The notes: generated from the sequence alone by a model not told the origin. Shown: positions 51,985 to 61,135, counted from the first letter of the stretch. The stretch is DNA of 64,000 nucleotides from Corynebacterium lujinxingii (GCF_014490555.1 NZ_CP061032.1:1240001-1304000), one strand, 5' to 3'. A program made the numbers and translations.

Positions 51985-52823
51985 GAGTTCGCCAGCCGCT
52001 CGAGCTCGACTTCCGGATCGAAGTCCGGCTCGGGCCACTCCAAGTCAAGCGAGTCGAGAGCGTCGAACAGCAGCGCCTTAATCACGCTGCGGCAGTACTT
52101 CTTGTTATCGGAAGGAATGCAGTACCACGGGGCAACATCCGTGGACGTGCGCGTCAGCGCAATCTGGTAGGCGGCCATGAACTGACTCCACAGCTTCCGG
52201 TCCTCGATATCGCCCGCGTTGTACTTCCAGTGCTTGTCTGCGCGCTCGATGCGCTCCTTCAAGTTCTGCGCCTGGAAATCACGGGAAATGTGCGGCATGA
52301 CCTTGATGATCTTCGTGCCCCGCGCAGCAATCTCGTTTTCAAACTCCACGATCGCGCCGTAGCGGCGCTCGATCTCCTCCGGCGGCGCCATCTGTTTCAC
52401 GCGCTGCACCAGCACGTCTTCGTAGTGCGAACGGTCGAACACGCTGATCTGGCCCGGCTCCGGCAAGTGCTCGTAGAAGCGCCAGAGGAAGTCGTGCGAC
52501 GCCTCCTCCTCGGTCGGCCGGCCGAAAGCCTTGACGTGGACGCCTTGCAGGTCCATCGTTTCGCCGATCACGTGCCGGATAATGCCGCCCTTGCCGGAGG
52601 TGTCCATTCCCTGCAACACGAGCAGTACGGAGCCTGCGTTGTCGTTGCCCACCCGGCTGTTGGCGAACAGGCGGCGCTGCAGGTCGTCCAGGTCGTCGTC
52701 GTAGTCGTGGAACACATCGTCCACGTCGGAGACGTCCGGCGTCGCCGTCGGATCCACATCCGCAAGCTGGAAATCCGGCCCGACGCGGAACTGCTTGGCC
52801 TCTTCAACGGTGAGTTTCGACAT
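51981..52823 (-). CDS. ppk2: Polyphosphate kinase 2
   Basis: Transfers phosphate between polyphosphate and nucleotides (280 residues). Walker A is GMDTSGKGGIIRHV near residue 80, Walker B region SVFDRSHYEDVLVQRV, and the lid-like segment with RDFQAQNLKERI and KHWKYNAGDIEDRKLW. ATG 52823 (MSKLTVEEAKQ) follows AAAGGAA; the frame up to 52901 would run through the palindrome. It may draw on the polyphosphate stores typical of corynebacteria. Confidence 0.93.
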   Translation of the reverse strand: MSKLTVEEAKQFRVGPDFQLADVDPTATPDVSDVDDVFHDYDDDLDDLQRRLFANSRVGNDNAGSVLLVLQGMDTSGKGGIIRHVIGETMDLQGVHVKAFGRPTEEEASHDFLWRFYEHLPEPGQISVFDRSHYEDVLVQRVKQMAPPEEIERRYGAIVEFENEIAARGTKIIKVMPHISRDFQAQNLKERIERADKHWKYNAGDIEDRKLWSQFMAAYQIALTRTSTDVAPWYCIPSDNKKYCRSVIKALLFDALDSLDLEWPEPDFDPEVELERLANS

Positions 52824-52857
52824 ACGTTTCCTTTCAGCTGTGCTCGCACATACGCGA

Positions 52858-52923
52858 AAGTCGTTACCTGATGGTCGTTGACGCGCTTCCGAAAGCGACA
52901 TTACGACCTCTAGGTAACGACTT
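52858..52923. repeat. 66-bp three-tier palindrome between nusB and ppk2
   Basis: Outer arms 52858-52869 and 52912-52923 are 12-bp perfect inverted repeats (AAGTCGTTACCT / AGGTAACGACTT). Inside are a 6-bp stem (GGTCGT 52873-52878 / ACGACC 52903-52908) and a 5-bp stem (CGCTT 52884-52888 / AAGCG 52893-52897) with a 4-base loop. The internal loops are symmetric (3x3 and 5x5). On the minus strand it ends the efp-nusB side and is followed by only TTT, so it may be a terminator, but this size and symmetry allow other roles. Confidence 0.85.
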
Positions 52924-52940
52924 ATAGCAGGCCTAAACGA

Positions 52941-53618
52941 CTAATCGCGGTTTCCCGCCCGGTCTGCATCCGCATCGAACGACTCGGTGGACTCGGCGAT
53001 CTCTCGGGCTTGCTTGGCGGTATCCGCTTCGGCAGCGCCGGATTCGACCTGCGCCCCCGGCTCGGACGGCGCCGGAGCCGCGTCTTCGGTCTCGACTAGG
53101 ATGGGAGCATTCTGCTCATCCTCCTCGACCGGGTACGCGTCATCCGCCTCCTCGCCCGCAAACGGAGCGAACGGCGAGTTCGGATCCAGCGACTGCGCGA
53201 TACGGTCCAGCACGGCGTTGATGTACGGTGCGGCCTTCGCTCCCGAGTACTCCGCGGCCATCTCGACGGCCTCCTTGATGGAAATCGGCGCGTCGACCTC
53301 GTCGTTAAACAAGATTTCCCACGAGGCCACGCGCAAGATCTGCCTATCGACGGCCGGCAAACGGAACAGCTCCCAGTCGTCGGAAAGCGAGCGCTCGATG
53401 GCGTCGTCCAAATCATCGAGCTTCTCTGCCGCGCCCGCCACGATGGTGCGGGTGTAGTCGGCGATTGGCGCCACTGCGTTCTGCGGGTTCTGCGACAGCT
53501 CCGTGCGGTCCTCGACGATCGCGACTGGGTCAATGTCCCGAGTCTCCGCCTCGAACAAGATGTCCACTGCGCGACGCCGCGCGCGGTAGCGGGCGCCGTG
53601 ACGTTTGTAGTCGGGCAT
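52941..53618 (-). CDS. nusB: Transcription antitermination factor NusB with acidic C-terminal extension
   Basis: NusB acts with NusE on boxA RNA in rRNA antitermination. Residues 5-140 are the NusB fold (GARYRARRRAVDILFEAETRD, RLPAVDRQILRVASWEILF, PISIKEAVEMAAEYSGAKAAPYINAVLD). About 80 further residues form an acidic, Glu/Ala/Pro-rich tail without predicted structure; total 225 residues against about 140-190 usual. ATG 53618 overlaps the efp stop (TAATG). Confidence 0.94.
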   Translation of the reverse strand: MPDYKRHGARYRARRRAVDILFEAETRDIDPVAIVEDRTELSQNPQNAVAPIADYTRTIVAGAAEKLDDLDDAIERSLSDDWELFRLPAVDRQILRVASWEILFNDEVDAPISIKEAVEMAAEYSGAKAAPYINAVLDRIAQSLDPNSPFAPFAGEEADDAYPVEEDEQNAPILVETEDAAPAPSEPGAQVESGAAEADTAKQAREIAESTESFDADADRAGNRD

Positions 53619-54181
53619 TAGTTGTTCACACGCGAGAGGTACTCGCCGGTGCGGGTGTCCACCTTGACCACGTTGCCGGTCTCAAGGAACAGCGGAACCT
53701 GGATCTCAGCACCCGTCTCCAGGGTGGCCGGCTTGGTGCCGCCCGAGGAACGGTCGCCCTGCAGGCCCGGCTCGGTGTGCTCGATGGCCAGGTCGACGGA
53801 AATCGGCAGCTCAGCGAACAGCGCGTCACCTTCGTGGAAGGAGACCTGCACACGCATGTTCTCCTGCAGGAAACGAGCCGCATCGCCGAACTTCTCGGCC
53901 GGGAGCTCGAACTGCTCGAAGGTCTTGTCGTCCATGACGACGTAGTTGGTGCCGTCGTTGTACAGGTAGGTCATGTCGCGGCGATCCACCGTCGCGGTTT
54001 CCACCTTCACACCAGCGTTCCAGGTCTTCTCCACCGTCTTGCCGGAGACGACGTCCTTGAGCTTGGTGCGCACGAACGCCGGACCCTTGCCGGGCTTGAC
54101 GTGCTGGAACTCGACAATCTGCTGCAGTTTGCCATCGACCTTCAGCACAAGGCCGTTCTTAAAATCGGCGGTAGTTGCCAT
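53618..54181 (-). CDS. efp: Elongation factor P
   Basis: Relieves ribosome stalling at polyproline stretches (187 residues, three beta-barrel domains). VEFQHVKPGKGPAFVRTKLKD contains the tip lysine in the PGKGPA loop; actinobacteria often use it unmodified. The C-terminal GTKPATLETGAEIQVPLF is standard. ATG 54181 is preferred over a TTG/GTG start 7 codons earlier, matching family N-termini. The proline-pentad protein at 37189 is an obvious potential client. Confidence 0.96.
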   Translation of the reverse strand: MATTADFKNGLVLKVDGKLQQIVEFQHVKPGKGPAFVRTKLKDVVSGKTVEKTWNAGVKVETATVDRRDMTYLYNDGTNYVVMDDKTFEQFELPAEKFGDAARFLQENMRVQVSFHEGDALFAELPISVDLAIEHTEPGLQGDRSSGGTKPATLETGAEIQVPLFLETGNVVKVDTRTGEYLSRVNN

Positions 54182-54232
54182 GGGTGGTACCTTCCTCGTC
54201 AAACTCGCGGGTGGTGTGCAAACACAGCAATG

Positions 54233-55324
54233 CTACAGCACCGTCAAATCCTTCGGGTACTCGGTGATGATGCGTGGTTTGCCCGACGTGATCACCAACG
54301 TGTCTTCGATACGCACACCGGTTTTGCCAGGGATGTAGATGCCCGGTTCGATGGTGAGCGTCATTCCCTCCTCCAGCGTGCCGGTGCCGGTCTTCGCCGC
54401 GTACGGGCCTTCGTGCACGTCCAACCCGACGCCGTGGCCGGTGGAATGCACGAAGTACTCGCCGTATCCCGCTTCCTCGATCACGTCCCGACACGCCTTG
54501 TCCACGTCCGCCAACTTCGTCCCCGGCGTCGACGCCTTCACACCAGCGAGCTGCGACGCGAGCGTGACCTCGTAGATCTCCCGCTCGAGGCTCCCCACCT
54601 CGCCGATGGCGAACGTGCGGGTCATGTCCGAGTTGTAGCCGAGACGGTGCATACCGTAATCGATAGTGACAAGGTCACCGTCGGCAATGATGCGCTCGCC
54701 CGCCTGGTGGTGCGGTTTGGACGCGTTCGGGCCAGAGGCGACGATGGTGTCGAAGCTTGGGCGCTCGGCTCCGAGACGGCGCATGCGGTATTCGAGGTCA
54801 GCGGCTACCTCGAGTTCAGAGCGCCCCGCACGCAGATCCCCTGCCTCGACGAGCTCCTCGAGCGCCTGAGTTGCCAGCTGCGCGGCTTCGGTCAAGCGAG
54901 TGAGCTCGAGTTCCTCCTTCTTCAGGCGGATCTCCTCTATCACGCCGGAGACCGGGACGAGTGTGACGCCCTCCGGGCACTCCGCCTCTAGGCGCTTCAA
55001 CTCGGAAACTGAGACGAAATCCGCCTCGAAGCCCACACGGTGCCCCACCGAAACCTGGGAAAGCAGCTCGACTGCGGTCTTCCGGCCGATGGTCGCGGTG
55101 ATGTCCGGAACTTCCTCCGCGATCTGCGTGGTGTACCGGCCGTCCGTGGCGATCTTTGCGGTGCGGTCCTTCGATACCAGAAGCGACCCGTTCGAGCCTG
55201 TGAACCCGGACAAGTAGCGCACGTGGGTCAGGTGGGTGACAAGCATGTCGTCGATACGCTGTGCTGCGAGTTTCGACGAGAGCTTACGGCGGCGGGTCTC
55301 AAAGCGAGTGTCGGCCAGAGCCAT
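54233..55324 (-). CDS. pepQ: M24 family Xaa-Pro aminopeptidase/dipeptidase
   Basis: Metallopeptidase cutting next to proline (363 residues). N-terminal creatinase-like domain (LVTHLTHVRYLSGFTGSNG), then the metal centre: VTIDYGMHRLGYNSDMTRTF (two Asp), STGHGVGLDVHEGPY (His), and TIEPGIYIPGKTGVRIEDT (Glu pair). All five ligands are present. It lies between efp and aroQ, the usual place. Its ATG overlaps the aroQ stop. Confidence 0.93.
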   Translation of the reverse strand: MALADTRFETRRRKLSSKLAAQRIDDMLVTHLTHVRYLSGFTGSNGSLLVSKDRTAKIATDGRYTTQIAEEVPDITATIGRKTAVELLSQVSVGHRVGFEADFVSVSELKRLEAECPEGVTLVPVSGVIEEIRLKKEELELTRLTEAAQLATQALEELVEAGDLRAGRSELEVAADLEYRMRRLGAERPSFDTIVASGPNASKPHHQAGERIIADGDLVTIDYGMHRLGYNSDMTRTFAIGEVGSLEREIYEVTLASQLAGVKASTPGTKLADVDKACRDVIEEAGYGEYFVHSTGHGVGLDVHEGPYAAKTGTGTLEEGMTLTIEPGIYIPGKTGVRIEDTLVITSGKPRIITEYPKDLTVL

Positions 55325-55758
55325 CAGTTCCTCCTTGCGAAGTAATCCAACGCGAGCCCGTAACCGTCGGTGCCCAGTCCCGCAATCACACCAATCGCGA
55401 TCGGCGAGAGATACGAGTGGTGGCGGAACGGCTCGCGCGCGTGCACGTTGGAAATGTGCACCTCAATAAATCCGTGGTGATCATTCAGTTCTACCAGCGC
55501 GTCGCGCAGCGCGACCGAAGTGTGCGTCAATCCCCCCGGGTTGATGATCACTGCCCAGCCGCTATCCGCGGCCTCGTGCACCCAATCGATCAGCTCACCT
55601 TCGTAATTGGACTGCCGGCACTCGATCTCCACGCCGCGTTGTTCCGCTTGCTCACGCAATTGCTTCTCGACGACCGCCAGCGTGGTCGAGCCGTACACCT
55701 CCGGCTGACGTTTGCCGAGCCTGTTTAAATTCGGCCCGTTGAGCACTAGAACTTTCAT
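55324..55758 (-). CDS. aroQ: 3-dehydroquinate dehydratase, type II
   Basis: Third step of the shikimate pathway (144 residues). VLNGPNLNRLGKRQPEVYG at the N-terminus, ECRQSNYEGELIDWVHEA, INPGGLTHTSVALRDAL and EVHISNVHAREPFRHHSYLSP mark the dodecameric type II enzyme. ATG 55758 lies 3 bases after aroB. Called aroD in some corynebacterial annotations. Confidence 0.97.
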   Translation of the reverse strand: MKVLVLNGPNLNRLGKRQPEVYGSTTLAVVEKQLREQAEQRGVEIECRQSNYEGELIDWVHEAADSGWAVIINPGGLTHTSVALRDALVELNDHHGFIEVHISNVHAREPFRHHSYLSPIAIGVIAGLGTDGYGLALDYFARRN

Positions 55759-55761
55759 CGT

Positions 55762-56814
55762 CTACTCCGAAATCTTCGCGTACGCCTCGCGCATCTCGTC
55801 CATGGTCGCGTCCTCCAAGCGTGTGCACGAGCCAAGGCCGTCCAGAACCACAAACCGGATGCGCCCGTCGCGGTTCTTCTTGTCCAGCAGCATCGCGGCG
55901 TGCAGCTCGTCGAAGGCGCCTGCCTCGTAGCGGGTGGGCAAGCCGGCGCCAGTGAGGATCGTGTCGTGGAGGGCAACCAGGGTGCCGTCGATAAGCCCGC
56001 GCCCGTTTGCCAGGTGCGCGACGAACATCATGCCTACCGCCACAGCATTGCCGTGGCGCCAGGTGTAATGCTCGCGGCGCTCAATCGCGTGACCGAGGGT
56101 GTGGCCGTAGTTTAAAATCTCGCGCAGACCGGACTCCTTGAGGTCCTGGCCGACGACATTCGCCTTCACCGCCACGGAACGCTGGACAAGTTCTGCCCAG
56201 TGGTTGTCCGGGCCTTCTTCGTAGAGGTCCAGGATTCGCGGGTCCGCGATAAACCCCGTCTTAATCAGCTCGGCAGAGCCCGACACCACTTCCGGTTGGG
56301 GCAACGTGTCGATGCGGGCCAAATCGATAAACACCGCATCCGGCTCGTGGAACGCGCCGACTAGGTTTTTGCCGGCAGCCGTGTTGATGCCGGTTTTGCC
56401 GCCGACAGCCGCGTCCACCATCGCCAGAAGCGTCGTGGGCACCTGCACGACCTTGATGCCGCGCATCCACGTCGCCGCAGCAAAGCCGGCGAGATCGGTC
56501 ACCGCCCCACCGCCGAGGCCAACCACCGTGTCCTGGCGGGAGAACTGGTTGGCGCCGAGTTGTTCCCACAACCCTGCGAGCACGTCGAGGTCTTTCCCGG
56601 CCTCGGCGTCCGGCACACACGCGAGCACCGGTTCGACGCCGCGCTCCCGCAGCAACCGGTCGAGCACCTCGGCAGGTTCGCGCAGCGGCCCCTGGTGCAC
56701 CACCAAGGCCCGGCGGGCACCCGAAGCCGACACGTGCGCGGCGACATCACCGAGGTTGTCGCTGCCGATATGAACGTCGTACGGGCTGGGACCTGTCACG
56801 GGCACAACTGCCAT
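55762..56814 (-). CDS. aroB: 3-dehydroquinate synthase
   Basis: Second step of the shikimate pathway, NAD- and zinc-dependent (350 residues). GLGGGAVTDLAGFAAATWMRG, QVPTTLLAMVDAAVGGKTGIN, SGSAELIKTGFI and NYGHTLGHAIE (metal His) are all present. I choose ATG 56814 after AAGGAG; the frame to 56913 overlaps aroK. It lies 10 bases after aroK. Confidence 0.97.
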   Translation of the reverse strand: MAVVPVTGPSPYDVHIGSDNLGDVAAHVSASGARRALVVHQGPLREPAEVLDRLLRERGVEPVLACVPDAEAGKDLDVLAGLWEQLGANQFSRQDTVVGLGGGAVTDLAGFAAATWMRGIKVVQVPTTLLAMVDAAVGGKTGINTAAGKNLVGAFHEPDAVFIDLARIDTLPQPEVVSGSAELIKTGFIADPRILDLYEEGPDNHWAELVQRSVAVKANVVGQDLKESGLREILNYGHTLGHAIERREHYTWRHGNAVAVGMMFVAHLANGRGLIDGTLVALHDTILTGAGLPTRYEAGAFDELHAAMLLDKKNRDGRIRFVVLDGLGSCTRLEDATMDEMREAYAKISE

Positions 56815-56824
56815 GGCCTGCTCC

Positions 56825-57460
56825 TTAGTTGGTGTCGATGAAACCGAGGATTTCGGCGACCACGCGCTGGGGCGGGCGTTCGTCGGTACGCACGCGGAAC
56901 GTGGACACCTCACGGTAGAACGACTCTCGCTGCGCCATCAGGTCGCGGTAGCGCTGCTCCCGGTCGTCGGCGTCGAGGACGGGGCGCGACGCGTCCTCGG
57001 CGGTGCGGCGGATGCCCTCTTCAGCGCTGACATCGATCCACACCACGGTGTGGCGCTGCAACAGCTGGCGGACCTTCTCCGTGACTACGGCACCGCCGCC
57101 GAGGCTGACCACACCGCCGGTAGCGAGTGCTCGCGCAACATACTCAACCTCGAGCTCGCGGAACGCCTCCTCGCCGAGTTCGGCGTAAACCTCGCCGCAG
57201 GGCTTGCCTTTCGCCTGCTCGATCAGCACATCGGAATCGACAATCGGCAGATTCAACGCGCTGGCCACCCGTCGACCGATGGTGGACTTTCCGGAGCCCG
57301 GCATACCGACAAGGACGACGCGCGGAGCGTGATGCACCATCGCCGGCGCGGATTCAACCAGCTCGGTCGCACTCGGCGCATCGTTGTCGTCGAATAGCGC
57401 GCCTTCGGCGGTGACGTCGTTGACCAGGTCAAACGTTCGGGTTTCGGTGGTGCTAGTCAT
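56825..57460 (-). CDS. aroK: Shikimate kinase with N-terminal extension
   Basis: Phosphorylates shikimate (211 residues). P-loop GMPGSGKSTIGRRVASAL near residue 62, DSDVLIEQAKGKPCGEVYAELGEEAFRELE, GGVVSLGGGAVV and RRTAEDASRPVL lid residues are complete. About 50 residues precede the kinase core, more acidic than usual; I keep ATG 57460 because it overlaps the aroC stop (ATGACTAG), but a later start would also give a full kinase. Confidence 0.93.
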   Translation of the reverse strand: MTSTTETRTFDLVNDVTAEGALFDDNDAPSATELVESAPAMVHHAPRVVLVGMPGSGKSTIGRRVASALNLPIVDSDVLIEQAKGKPCGEVYAELGEEAFRELEVEYVARALATGGVVSLGGGAVVTEKVRQLLQRHTVVWIDVSAEEGIRRTAEDASRPVLDADDREQRYRDLMAQRESFYREVSTFRVRTDERPPQRVVAEILGFIDTN

Positions 57461-58679
57461 CTGCGTCCTCTCCGCGGGTGAAGTCGAGCCGCTGTGCAAC
57501 GTAATCCTTGTACGCCGCCACATTGCGCTTGACTTCCTCGATCGTGTCTCCCCCAAATTTCTCCGCCACCGCTTGTGCGAGCACGAGCGCGACCATTGCC
57601 TCTGCGACAACACCGCCGGCGGGCACCGCGCAAACGTCGGAACGCTGGTGAATACCGGTCGCAGCATCGCCGGACGACATATCCACAGTCTTTAGCGCAC
57701 GCGGCACCGTCGAGATCGGCTTCAACGCCGCACGCACGCGGAGCTGCTCGCCGTTAGTCATCCCGCCTTCGAGACCGCCCGCGCGGTTGGTGAGTCGGCG
57801 GACGCCGTCGGCGGTGCGTTCCATCTCGTCGTGCGCGTGCGAGCCGCGGCGACGTGCTTCCTCGAAACCGTCGCCAACTTCCACGCCCTTGACCGACTGG
57901 ATGCTCATCAGCGCACCCGCCAACTGCGCATCGAGACGACGCTCGCCAGAAACATGCGCACCGAGCCCGATCGGCAGCCCGTCCACGATCACCTCGACAA
58001 TGCCGCCGAGGGTGTCGCCGTCTTTCTTCGCGGCTTCGATGCACGAGACCATGTCGGCTTCGGCGTCCTTGTCAAACGCCCGCACCGGAGAGGTGTCGAT
58101 GGCATCAATATCGTCGAAACTCGGTGCCGGGCCCTCGTAAGGGGCAGACTCCCCGATGGAGACCACGTGCGAGAGCACTTCGACCCCGAGCACCTCACGT
58201 AGGAAGCTGCGTGCCACCGTTCCAGCGGCCACGCGCGCCGCAGTCTCGCGTGCCGACGAGCGCTCCAACACAGGCCGCGCCGAGTCGAAGCCGTACTTCA
58301 ACATGCCGGCAAAATCCGCATGCCCCGGGCGAGGACGGGTCAACGCGGCACCACGGCCCGAGGCCAGCTCTTTGGCCACAGCAGGGTCTTTTTCGTCGAC
58401 CGGTTCGGCGGACATAATCGTGGTCCACTTCGGCCACTCCGTGTTGCCGATTTGGATTGCGATCGGACTGCCGATCGACACACCGTGTACAACACCCGTC
58501 AGCAACGTGAGCTCGTCGGCCTCGAACTTCATGCGGGCACCGCGGCCGTACCCGAGACGGCGGCGCGCCAACTGATGAGCAATGTCTTCCTTCAGCACCG
58601 GCACCCCGGAAGGCATGCCCTCCACGAGTGCCATCAGCCCCTGGCCGTGCGATTCCCCGGCAGTTGTCCAACGAAGCAT
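57453..58679 (-). CDS. aroC: Chorismate synthase
   Basis: FMN-dependent last step to chorismate (408 residues). Starts MLRWTTAGESHGQGLMALVEG; RLGYGRGARMKFEADE, the RSSARETAARVAAGTVA segment and SSGDAATGIHQRSDVCAVPAG are family signatures. ATG 58679 is the conserved start; the frame extends 7 codons further without need. It begins aroC-aroK-aroB-aroQ-pepQ-efp-nusB. Confidence 0.97.
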   Translation of the reverse strand: MLRWTTAGESHGQGLMALVEGMPSGVPVLKEDIAHQLARRRLGYGRGARMKFEADELTLLTGVVHGVSIGSPIAIQIGNTEWPKWTTIMSAEPVDEKDPAVAKELASGRGAALTRPRPGHADFAGMLKYGFDSARPVLERSSARETAARVAAGTVARSFLREVLGVEVLSHVVSIGESAPYEGPAPSFDDIDAIDTSPVRAFDKDAEADMVSCIEAAKKDGDTLGGIVEVIVDGLPIGLGAHVSGERRLDAQLAGALMSIQSVKGVEVGDGFEEARRRGSHAHDEMERTADGVRRLTNRAGGLEGGMTNGEQLRVRAALKPISTVPRALKTVDMSSGDAATGIHQRSDVCAVPAGGVVAEAMVALVLAQAVAEKFGGDTIEEVKRNVAAYKDYVAQRLDFTRGEDADD

Positions 58680-58716
58680 GGCGACATTCTCGCACAGCAC
58701 AGGGACAAAGATGTCC

Positions 58717-59136
58717 TTATACCCCGAAATACATCCCTGCGCCCCACGCCGCCGCCAACATCGACGGCCCGTGGGGCATCGTGCGGCTCCCCGACACTGC
58801 TGCGAAACACCCGGTAACCAGGCCAGATAACCCTATCGCGAGCAGCACAGCCGGAAGCCCGCCAACCGCGGCGCACACCACCCCCAGCGGCACAGCCAAC
58901 TTGATGTCTCCCCCGCCGATGCCCCGGCCGGACGCGAGATAGATTCCCGGCCACAACAGCGCGCCGACGATCTGTGGCTGCCCGACTGCTAGAGCGACAA
59001 GCGTTGCGACGACCCCCGCCAGCGCCGGCGGCACCGTCAACGCATTCGGCAGCCTGCGCCGCGTCACGTCAAACCAGCACAGCGTGAGCGACCAACTAAC
59101 GGCAACGCTTACCCCGAGAAATCCCCCGATCCCCAT
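58717..59136 (-). CDS. A24-family prepilin peptidase-like membrane protein
   Basis: A 139-residue membrane protein with five to six hydrophobic helices. Two aspartates at the expected places define the A24 aspartic peptidase core: CWFDVTRRRLPNALT in the first loop and GIGGGDIKLAVPLG (GxGD motif). The N-terminal methylase domain of full-size prepilin peptidases is missing, as in short TadV/FppA types. No pilin gene is visible in the window; actinobacteria carry this gene next to aroC/aroE regardless. The cleavage substrate is unknown. Confidence 0.85.
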   Translation of the reverse strand: MGIGGFLGVSVAVSWSLTLCWFDVTRRRLPNALTVPPALAGVVATLVALAVGQPQIVGALLWPGIYLASGRGIGGGDIKLAVPLGVVCAAVGGLPAVLLAIGLSGLVTGCFAAVSGSRTMPHGPSMLAAAWGAGMYFGV

Positions 59137-59165
59137 GGCAACGCAGCGTAGCCCAGCTGCGTCGG

Positions 59166-59981
59166 TTACGCCCTGCGGTGCTCCAGCAATGCATGGCGCA
59201 TCGCGTCCCGGGGCGCGTCAACGCCGGTGAACTGCTCAAACTGAGCATACGCCTGGCCCGCAAGCATCGACAGCCCACCCACGGTCGGATATCCGTTCGC
59301 CGCAGCGTGAGTCGCAATCGCGCTCGGCCAAGGCTCGTAAATCACGTCGAACACCGGCGCGTGCGCCAACTCCGCCGCGTACTGGTCCGCCACACCTGCC
59401 GGCACTGTCGAGACAACCACGTCCGTCGCGGAGGTGAGGTCCGCAAGACCAGCATCGAAGCCCACGAACCGAAGGTTCATTCCGCGTGAAAGGTCGGCGT
59501 ATTCCGCAGAACGGTCCGACCGGTTGACCAGTGTGACATCGGTGCACCCCACCGAGCGAAGCGCCCACATCACCGCGCGTGCGGTGCCGCCCGCTCCGAC
59601 TACGACCGCACGGCGCGGCGTGGCCTGTCCCAGCAGTTCGTTCAGCGCTGCGACCACGCCCTCGCAGTCGGTGTTGTCGGCGCGCCAGCGGGTGTCGTCG
59701 ATACGCGTCAACGTATTCGCGGAGCCGATCTCGCGCGCGCGGTCGGTGACCTCATCAGCGAACTCGAGAGCCGCAAACTTACACGGCATGGTCACTGAAA
59801 AGCCGTGAAACGACGGATTTGCGCCGCGCACGAGCCCAGGAAGCTCGTCGGCGGTGCACAGCATCCGCGAGTACTCCCAGCCCTCGAGCCCGGCGGCCTC
59901 GAAGCCGGCGGTATGCAGCACCGGGGACAGGGAATGTTCGATCGGCGAGCCGAGAACCGCAGCGCGGTGCGTGATCGCCAT
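59166..59981 (-). CDS. aroE: Shikimate dehydrogenase
   Basis: NADPH-linked fourth step of the shikimate pathway (271 residues). VLGSPIEHSLSPVLHTAGF has the substrate motif, FSVTMPCKFAALEFAD has the catalytic lysine in an MPCK (usual VPxK/MPxK) context, NTDCEGVVAAL follows, and VVGAGGTARAVMWAL is the nucleotide fingerprint. ATG 59981 lies 2 bases after mltG. Completes the aro set in this window (aroB, Q, E, K, C). Confidence 0.94.
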   Translation of the reverse strand: MAITHRAAVLGSPIEHSLSPVLHTAGFEAAGLEGWEYSRMLCTADELPGLVRGANPSFHGFSVTMPCKFAALEFADEVTDRAREIGSANTLTRIDDTRWRADNTDCEGVVAALNELLGQATPRRAVVVGAGGTARAVMWALRSVGCTDVTLVNRSDRSAEYADLSRGMNLRFVGFDAGLADLTSATDVVVSTVPAGVADQYAAELAHAPVFDVIYEPWPSAIATHAAANGYPTVGGLSMLAGQAYAQFEQFTGVDAPRDAMRHALLEHRRA

Positions 59982-59983
59982 GG

Positions 59984-61135
59984 CTAGCGCTGCGAGTCCA
60001 GGATGCCGGAGTCGACGGCACGCTGCGTGTCGTTCAGGTGCTGCTCGAAGGTGTCGTTGAACACGGTCGTGCCATCCTTATCCACCGTGACGAAGAACAA
60101 CCAGTTGCCCTCGGCCGGGTGCTCCATCGCATCGATGGCTTCGATCGACGGGGACGAGATCGGGGTTTGCGGCAGTCCGTCCATCGCGTAGGTGTTCCAC
60201 GGGGTGACACGCTTTCGGTCCTCATCTGTGGTGGCAACCTCAACGCTCGGCAGGCCGTAGTTGACAGTCGAGTCGAACTCGAGGCGCATCGGCTCGTCCA
60301 AACGGTTCAGGATGACGCGGGCGACCTTGTCGAATTCACCCGCCGGCGCCTCACGCTCAACCAGGGACGCAGCCGTGAGCAACTCGTAGGGCGACAACCC
60401 GATCGCCTGTGCGCGGTTGACGATATCCGTCGAGTCGTACTGCTTCGCAGAACGGGTCACCAGGTCCTGCAGGATGTCTTCCGCGCTGGCCTGCGGGTCA
60501 ATGATGTACTCGCCCGGAGCGATCAAGCCCTCAAGCCGCTTCGCGTCGCCAGCGCGGGCCGCAACCGTTTCCCGCGCCCACTCCGGCACACCGAGCTCCG
60601 CCGGATCCGCGTTCGCCGCGGCGTTGTGCAGCTTCTCCACATTAACGCAGTCGCCGCCCGGCTGGTCACCGCAGGTCACCGCCTGGATCATGGAGAAGAT
60701 ACCGTGGCGGGTCTGGCCGCCAAGCACGTTGATGTCCATCAACGTGGCACCGCCGTACACCTGCAACGGGGTGATGCGTTTTTCAGGGTCGAGCAGCGCT
60801 TCCACGGCAGAGTTGGCGCTCATCTCGCCTTCCAGGCGGTAAAACCCGGGCTGGATATTGTCCGAATCCGGGTTGTTTGCGGCCGCTGTCTGGAACGCTC
60901 CGTCACTGCCGACGATGCCACGCTCCTCAAGCTCCGGGCCCAACACTGACAGACTCGACCCCTCCGGGATCTGCACGACCTGTTCCTCGCCGTTGCCCGT
61001 GCCGGCAAAGTCCTTCGATCCGGAAAGGTTGCGTGCGACCGCAATCCAGGCGACGAGGCCGATGATGAGCAGGATGGATGCAACCAGCACCGCGGTGCCT
61101 CGGGTACGCCGGCGTGCGGCTTCTCGGGTGGACAC
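59984..61135 (-). CDS. mltG: Endolytic murein transglycosylase MltG
   Basis: Membrane-anchored lytic transglycosylase that trims new peptidoglycan strands (383 residues). A basic cytoplasmic N-terminus, one helix at about 14-35 (VLVASILLIIGLVAWIAVA), a LysM-like region (VVQIPEGSSLSVLGPEL), then the YceG domain with ELLTAASLVEREAPAGEFD, whose Glu is the catalytic residue, and RLEFDSTVNYGL. The GTG 61135 start is 2 bases after ruvX. Usual order alaS-ruvX-mltG-aroE. Confidence 0.93.
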   Translation of the reverse strand: MSTREAARRRTRGTAVLVASILLIIGLVAWIAVARNLSGSKDFAGTGNGEEQVVQIPEGSSLSVLGPELEERGIVGSDGAFQTAAANNPDSDNIQPGFYRLEGEMSANSAVEALLDPEKRITPLQVYGGATLMDINVLGGQTRHGIFSMIQAVTCGDQPGGDCVNVEKLHNAAANADPAELGVPEWARETVAARAGDAKRLEGLIAPGEYIIDPQASAEDILQDLVTRSAKQYDSTDIVNRAQAIGLSPYELLTAASLVEREAPAGEFDKVARVILNRLDEPMRLEFDSTVNYGLPSVEVATTDEDRKRVTPWNTYAMDGLPQTPISSPSIEAIDAMEHPAEGNWLFFVTVDKDGTTVFNDTFEQHLNDTQRAVDSGILDSQR

